DNA of 8,384 nt from an uncultured Bacilli bacterium (GTDB lineage: Bacteria > Bacillota_I > Bacilli_A > RF39 > UBA660), in assembly GCA_947586295.1 (NCBI GenBank), contig CANPXQ010000035.1:1-8384 (forward strand), in the 5' to 3' direction. The notes under the pieces are model-generated. The model was not told the origin of the DNA. It ran no database searches and worked only from the letters and a program-made list of their open reading frames with translations. Each line of letters begins with the position of its first letter. Within the stretch, counting starts at the first letter, position 1. Position numbers and translations under genes: made by a program. Of the stretch, positions 5,180-8,384 are shown in pieces.

Positions 5180-7654
5180 GAAAATACTTTAAAAAAAATT
5201 GAAGATTATGCTTTAGAATATATTATGGGTGATCGTTTCGGTAAATATGCGAAAGAAATTATTTTAGACCGCGCTATTCCGGATGTTCGTGATGGACTAA
5301 AACCTGTTCAAAGAAGAATTTTATATTATATGTACGATGAACATAATACTTTTGATAAACCTTATATAAAATGTGCTTATACAGTTGGAGGCGTTTTAGG
5401 TAAATTTCATCCTCACGGAGATTCATCAGTATATGATGCTTTAATTAGAATGAGCCAATGGTGGAAACAAAATACCATCTTAATTGATGTTCATGGTAAT
5501 AATGGTTCAATGGATGGTTATCCTGCGGCGGCTTATCGTTATACCGAATCAAGACTTTCCAAAATAAGTGAAGAATTATTAAAAGATTTAGATAAAGAGA
5601 CCGTATCTTGGGCCCCTAACTTTGATGACCGTTTTTTAGAACCCACTGTTTTACCTGCTAAATTTCCTAATCTTTTAGTAAATGGGGCAACGGGAATTTC
5701 TGCTGGTTATGCCACAAATATTCCGCCTCATAATTTAGGAGAAATTATTGAAGCGACAATTAAAAGAATTGATTCTCCTAATTGTCGTCTAGAAACAATT
5801 TTGGATATTGTTAAAGGCCCTGATTTTCCAACCGGAGGTATTGTTGAAGGAATTGATGGCATAATTGATGCTTTTAAAACGGGGCGGGGTCGAGTTGTTG
5901 TTCGTAGTAAAATAGATATTGTCAAGGAAAAAGGTAAAAATCAAATTATTATTAGTGAAGTACCTTTTGAAGTTAATAAACGTCTTTTAGTTCAAAAAAT
6001 TGATTTAATTAGAATTGATAAAAAAATTGATGGCATAAGTGAAGTAAGAGATGAAACTGACCGTGAAGGACTACGGATAGCGATTGATTTAAAATCTGGT
6101 GCTAATCCCGAAGCAATCTTAAATTATTTACTTAAAAATACGGAATTACAAATATCCTATAACTATAATATGGTCGCGATAGTCAATCGGACGCCAAAAA
6201 CTTTAGGCATTTTAGATATTTTAGATGCTTATATATCTCACGATAAAACAGTTATTTTAAAAAGAACAGAATTTGAATTAAAAACATATAAATTACGTTA
6301 TCATATTATTGAAGGTTTAATAAAAGCAATTTCTATTTTAGATGATGTTATTAAAACTATTCGTCATAGTAAAAATAAACAAGAATCAAAAGAAAATTTA
6401 GTGGCTAAATTTAATTTTTCAATGGAACAAGCAGAAGCTATTGTGACCCTTCAATTATATCGTTTATCTAATACCGATATCGCTATTTTAGAAGAAGAAG
6501 GGGAAAATCTAAAACAAAAAATAGCCCTTTGTGAAGAAATATTAAATGATGAAGAAAAATTAAAAAATGTAATGAAAAATGAATTACGGGAAATAAAGAA
6601 AAATTATGCAGTAGCTCGTAAAACCGAAATAAAAAAGGAAATAACGGAAATAAAACTCGATATGAAAGAAATGATTAATGATGAAAATGTCGTAGTTGTG
6701 GTAACTAATGAAGGTTATGTTAAACGAGTAAGCTTTAAAAGTTATAAAACAAATGCGGAAGAAACAACTATTAAACCGGGAGACTTCATAACTAATAAAT
6801 TTAGTTGTAGTACTTTAGATACGTTATTATTATTTACTAATAAAGGTAATTATTTATACGTTCCAGTTCATAAAATTAGTGAATGTAAATGGAAAGAATT
6901 AGGTAAACATATTAGTAATATTGTAATGATTAAAGAAGAAGAAAAGATAATTTCGAGTATAATTTTAAGAGAAAAAGAAAATAATATTGTTTTATTTACT
7001 AAAAAAGGAATGGTTAAACAAGTACCTTTAAAAAGTTTAATTGTTACGAGATATAATAAACCTTTAACAGCTATTAAATTAAAAACTGATGATGAACTTA
7101 TAAATGTTACGATAGCTAAAGATGAAGTTTTATGGGTAACCCATAATGGTTATTATTTAAAATATTTCGCCAATGAAATTCCGGTTGTTGGTCCTAAAGC
7201 TAGTGGAGTAAAGGGTATCAATTTAAAAGAAGATGAAGTAGTTTATGCATCTACTATTAGTAATGATAAGGAATATTTAAATATTTATACTAACTATAGT
7301 ACAGGTAAAAGAATAAAATTAGCTGATCTAACTAATCTTTCACGGGCTAAGAAAGGAACAATGTTATATAAGAAAACTAAATCTAAAGATTATAAAATAG
7401 TAAGTAGTTTTTTAACCGATAGTAAGGATATTAATATTTTAAAATTTGATAATGATTTAGTTGAACTAAAAAATAGTGATATTCCTATTATGGATATAAC
7501 AAGTACAGGAAGTATTATAACTAAGAAAAAATATGATTTAGTTACTTTAAAAAAATCATTAATTTCTTTAAAAAAAGAAGTAGAAACAAAACCTACGCCG
7601 CTAAAAGAAGAACAATTATCTTTCGCTGATTTTAAAGAAAACTTTAAAATATAG
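5177..7654 (+). CDS. parC: DNA topoisomerase IV subunit A
   Basis: DNA-cleaving subunit of topoisomerase IV, partner of ParE. It has 825 residues, close to the family norm. The winged-helix (CAP-like) domain carries the quinolone-determining stretch HPHGDSSVYD with S83 and D87, both the sensitive-type residues, then catalytic R121-Y122. The residue before them is Tyr120, where Met is usual. The tower domain follows with FPNLLVNGATGISAGYATNI, then a long coiled coil (about 430-490). The C-terminal beta-pinwheel shows six repeats of a strand followed by a turn, near residues 504, 550, 603, 649, 701 and 752 (for example VVVTNEGYVKRV, LLFTNKGNYLYV, VLFTKKGMVKQV). No GyrA-box QRRGGKG is seen, which supports ParC over GyrA. 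The tail (about 785-825) is charged and probably flexible. The stop is TAG, the only non-TAA stop here. Confidence 0.97.
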   Translation: MENTLKKIEDYALEYIMGDRFGKYAKEIILDRAIPDVRDGLKPVQRRILYYMYDEHNTFDKPYIKCAYTVGGVLGKFHPHGDSSVYDALIRMSQWWKQNTILIDVHGNNGSMDGYPAAAYRYTESRLSKISEELLKDLDKETVSWAPNFDDRFLEPTVLPAKFPNLLVNGATGISAGYATNIPPHNLGEIIEATIKRIDSPNCRLETILDIVKGPDFPTGGIVEGIDGIIDAFKTGRGRVVVRSKIDIVKEKGKNQIIISEVPFEVNKRLLVQKIDLIRIDKKIDGISEVRDETDREGLRIAIDLKSGANPEAILNYLLKNTELQISYNYNMVAIVNRTPKTLGILDILDAYISHDKTVILKRTEFELKTYKLRYHIIEGLIKAISILDDVIKTIRHSKNKQESKENLVAKFNFSMEQAEAIVTLQLYRLSNTDIAILEEEGENLKQKIALCEEILNDEEKLKNVMKNELREIKKNYAVARKTEIKKEITEIKLDMKEMINDENVVVVVTNEGYVKRVSFKSYKTNAEETTIKPGDFITNKFSCSTLDTLLLFTNKGNYLYVPVHKISECKWKELGKHISNIVMIKEEEKIISSIILREKENNIVLFTKKGMVKQVPLKSLIVTRYNKPLTAIKLKTDDELINVTIAKDEVLWVTHNGYYLKYFANEIPVVGPKASGVKGINLKEDEVVYASTISNDKEYLNIYTNYSTGKRIKLADLTNLSRAKKGTMLYKKTKSKDYKIVSSFLTDSKDINILKFDNDLVELKNSDIPIMDITSTGSIITKKKYDLVTLKKSLISLKKEVETKPTPLKEEQLSFADFKENFKI

Positions 7655-7671
7655 AAATTTATTTTCTTTTT
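7634..7671 (+). terminator. Weak terminator-like hairpin at the end of parC
   Basis: AAAGAAAA (7634-7641), inside the last parC codons, can pair with TTTTCTTT (7662-7669), followed by TT. The stem has one G-C pair and a 20-base loop, so it would be weak. parC may therefore read through into the ylbD-like gene. Confidence 0.2.
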
Positions 7672-7688
7672 AATTCATAAAATAAAAT

Positions 7689-7702
7689 AGGTGAATAGTA
7701 TG
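7689..7702 (+). promoter_or_regulatory. Ribosome binding site deciding the ylbD start
   Basis: AGGTG (7689-7693) lies six bases before ATG 7700. An in-frame GTG at 7691 overlaps this Shine-Dalgarno and so cannot be the start served by it. The same AGGTGAATAGTAT string precedes parE. Confidence 0.75.
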
Positions 7703-8065
7703 AATAAAAAAGAAGAATTTCGTAATTTTATTAAAAATAGACCAGAATTAATTTCTTATGTAGAAAATAATGATATGACTTGGCAAAAATTTTATGAAAT
7801 CTATGATTTATATGGGGAAGATGCTAGTATTTGGGATAAATATAAAGATAGAAGTACAATTAATATATCTGATGGATTAAATAAAATTACTAATATGGTT
7901 AAGAATGTTGATATGAGTTCTTTAAAAAATCATATTAATACGGCTCAAAAAGCTTTAGATTTAGTTCAAGACTTTACTACAAAAAAAATAAATGAAGTAC
8001 CGACAACTAATTTAAGTAAAGGTCCCTTGTCACCTAGACCATTAAATAAATTTTTTGAGGATTAA
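7700..8065 (+). CDS. ylbD: YlbD-like protein (putative spore-coat family)
   Basis: Protein of 121 residues from ATG 7700 (B. subtilis YlbD is about 130). The N-terminal third matches the YlbD pattern: EFRNFIKNRPELISYV, then TWQKFYEIYDLYGEDASIW and DKYK, compared with remembered Bacillus YlbD features F-x-x-F-V-x-x-H-P, TWQEFYE and GEE-x-x-x-W-x-x-Y. The middle is a predicted amphipathic helix (about 50-95), and the end is Pro/Ser-rich (about 98-121) and likely flexible. Known of the family: annotated as a putative spore-coat component; its molecular role is unclear. The next gene being a YlbE homologue, as in Bacillus, strengthens the call. In Bacillus these genes are not beside parC, so the placement differs. 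The resemblance is from memory. Confidence 0.75.
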   Translation: MNKKEEFRNFIKNRPELISYVENNDMTWQKFYEIYDLYGEDASIWDKYKDRSTINISDGLNKITNMVKNVDMSSLKNHINTAQKALDLVQDFTTKKINEVPTTNLSKGPLSPRPLNKFFED

Positions 8066-8287
8066 ATGCAATTAATTAATATTATTAATTTTCGAGAAAA
8101 CGAAAAAGAATATAATTATTTAAAACAAAATTCTTATTACTTTAAAGATTTAAATCGTAATACTAAGTCATTTAATAATTTTAAAGAAGAAATGAAAGAA
8201 AAATATAAAGAACGTCCCACAGATAAATTAGTAAATATTGTTGATAATATTGATATGATTACATCAGTATTAGATATATTTAAATAA
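8066..8287 (+). CDS. ylbE: YlbE-like small protein
   Basis: Protein of 73 residues (B. subtilis YlbE about 79). The pattern YNYLKQNSYYFKDLNRNTKSFNNF resembles the YlbE core (YL, then R-x-x-P-x-WYR-x-L-x-R-x-P and F), and the C-terminal half has KERPTDKLVNIVDNIDMITSVL, like the family's second helix. Function is unknown; no membrane segment or catalytic motif is visible. ATG 8066 directly follows the TAA of the ylbD-like gene with no spacer, and its GAGG Shine-Dalgarno (8057-8060) is inside that gene, so translation is probably coupled. The pairing of ylbD and ylbE is as in Bacillus. The stop codon overlaps the terminator stem. Confidence 0.72.
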   Translation: MQLINIINFRENEKEYNYLKQNSYYFKDLNRNTKSFNNFKEEMKEKYKERPTDKLVNIVDNIDMITSVLDIFK

Positions 8288-8314
8288 CTTTACACTTTTT
8301 GTAAAGTTTTTTTT
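8286..8314 (+). terminator. Intrinsic terminator after ylbE
   Basis: A perfect 8-bp stem AACTTTAC (8286-8293) / GTAAAGTT (8301-8308) with a seven-base loop is followed by six more T. It begins in the ylbE stop codon and probably ends the ylbD-ylbE (or parE-ylbE) transcript. Confidence 0.8.
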
Positions 8315-8384
8315 AAACTAAAAACAAGTCGTTGATATATATATATATAGTGCGACCAGGAAGGTCTTATAATTTAGCAGGTGG
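8315..8384 (+). promoter_or_regulatory. Leader-like sequence of a gene beyond the right edge
   Basis: No coding frame is visible. Seen: TTGATA (8332-8337), a 15-base alternating AT run (8335-8349), a short hairpin GACC (8354-8357) / GGTC (8363-8366) with loop AGGAA, a perfect TATAAT (8368-8373) and AGGTGG (8379-8384), which could be a Shine-Dalgarno. The TATAAT has no -35 at the right distance and sits against the AGGTGG. The higher GC of 8350-8366 compared with nearby gaps suggests structured RNA, perhaps a ribosomal-protein or other autoregulatory leader. I could not match it to a known class, and the window stops too early to decide. Confidence 0.3.

Noticed and set aside
5728..5925. Open frame on the - strand inside parC
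   Set aside because: A short frame opposite conserved ParC sequence; a shadow of the real gene.
3270..7654. The topoisomerase pair as GyrB and GyrA
   Set aside because: The parE-parC order with a two-base gap, the ParE-type C-terminus and the lack of a GyrA-box in the beta-pinwheel point to topoisomerase IV.
7691..7693. GTG as the start of the ylbD-like gene
   Set aside because: It overlaps the AGGTG Shine-Dalgarno that is correctly spaced for ATG 7700.
8332..8384. T-box or tRNA at the right edge
   Set aside because: There is no T-box stem I, and too little sequence lies between the terminator and AGGTGG; no tRNA D-loop or T-loop pattern is present.

Overview
This window is a stretch of low-GC chromosome from a bacterium of the Firmicutes/Bacilli kind. 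It looks more like an AT-rich, reduced, Mollicutes-adjacent lineage (for example RF39-, Izemoplasma- or Erysipelotrichia-like) than a classical Bacillus. The reasons are strong A/T bias at third codon positions, Shine-Dalgarno sequences mostly of the AGGTG(A) type, and several families known mainly from Bacilli. All 15 tryptophan codons are TGG, and the eight stops are seven TAA and one TAG, so the standard bacterial code fits and Mycoplasma-type UGA=Trp is not seen. The taxonomic placement is inference. All genes are on the + strand.

Layout. (1) 1-2461: the 3' six-sevenths of a transketolase gene, then a SirA-like gene and a YneF (UPF0154) gene, closed by an intrinsic terminator. The order tkt-sirA-yneF is the one found in Bacillus subtilis. 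(2) 2462-3240: a short promoter-like gap, a GTG-started gene of unknown function (one membrane anchor plus a long charged tail), and a strong terminator. (3) 3222-7654: a promoter, then parE and parC, the two subunits of topoisomerase IV, separated by 2 nt. (4) 7655-8314: YlbD-like and YlbE-like small proteins with no spacing between them, then a terminator. (5) 8315-8384: a gene-free tail with an alternating TA run, a small hairpin and an AGGTGG sequence, probably the leader of a gene that starts beyond the window.

How the genes fit together. Transketolase belongs to the pentose phosphate pathway. ParE and ParC form the A2B2 enzyme that decatenates daughter chromosomes. SirA in B. subtilis represses DnaA-dependent replication initiation as cells enter sporulation, and YlbD is annotated as a spore-coat family, so two sporulation-linked families lie in an otherwise housekeeping region. 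No mobile element, CRISPR array, tRNA or rRNA was seen.

The region is mostly ordinary core genome. The points most worth a second look are: an Asn in ParE where known sequences have the Asp of EGDS, a position where D-to-N gives quinolone resistance; a Tyr directly before the catalytic Arg-Tyr of ParC; SirA/YlbD homologues in this genomic background; the unrecognised membrane-anchored protein with a repeated VFxPxK motif; and the unexplained leader-like sequence at the right edge.
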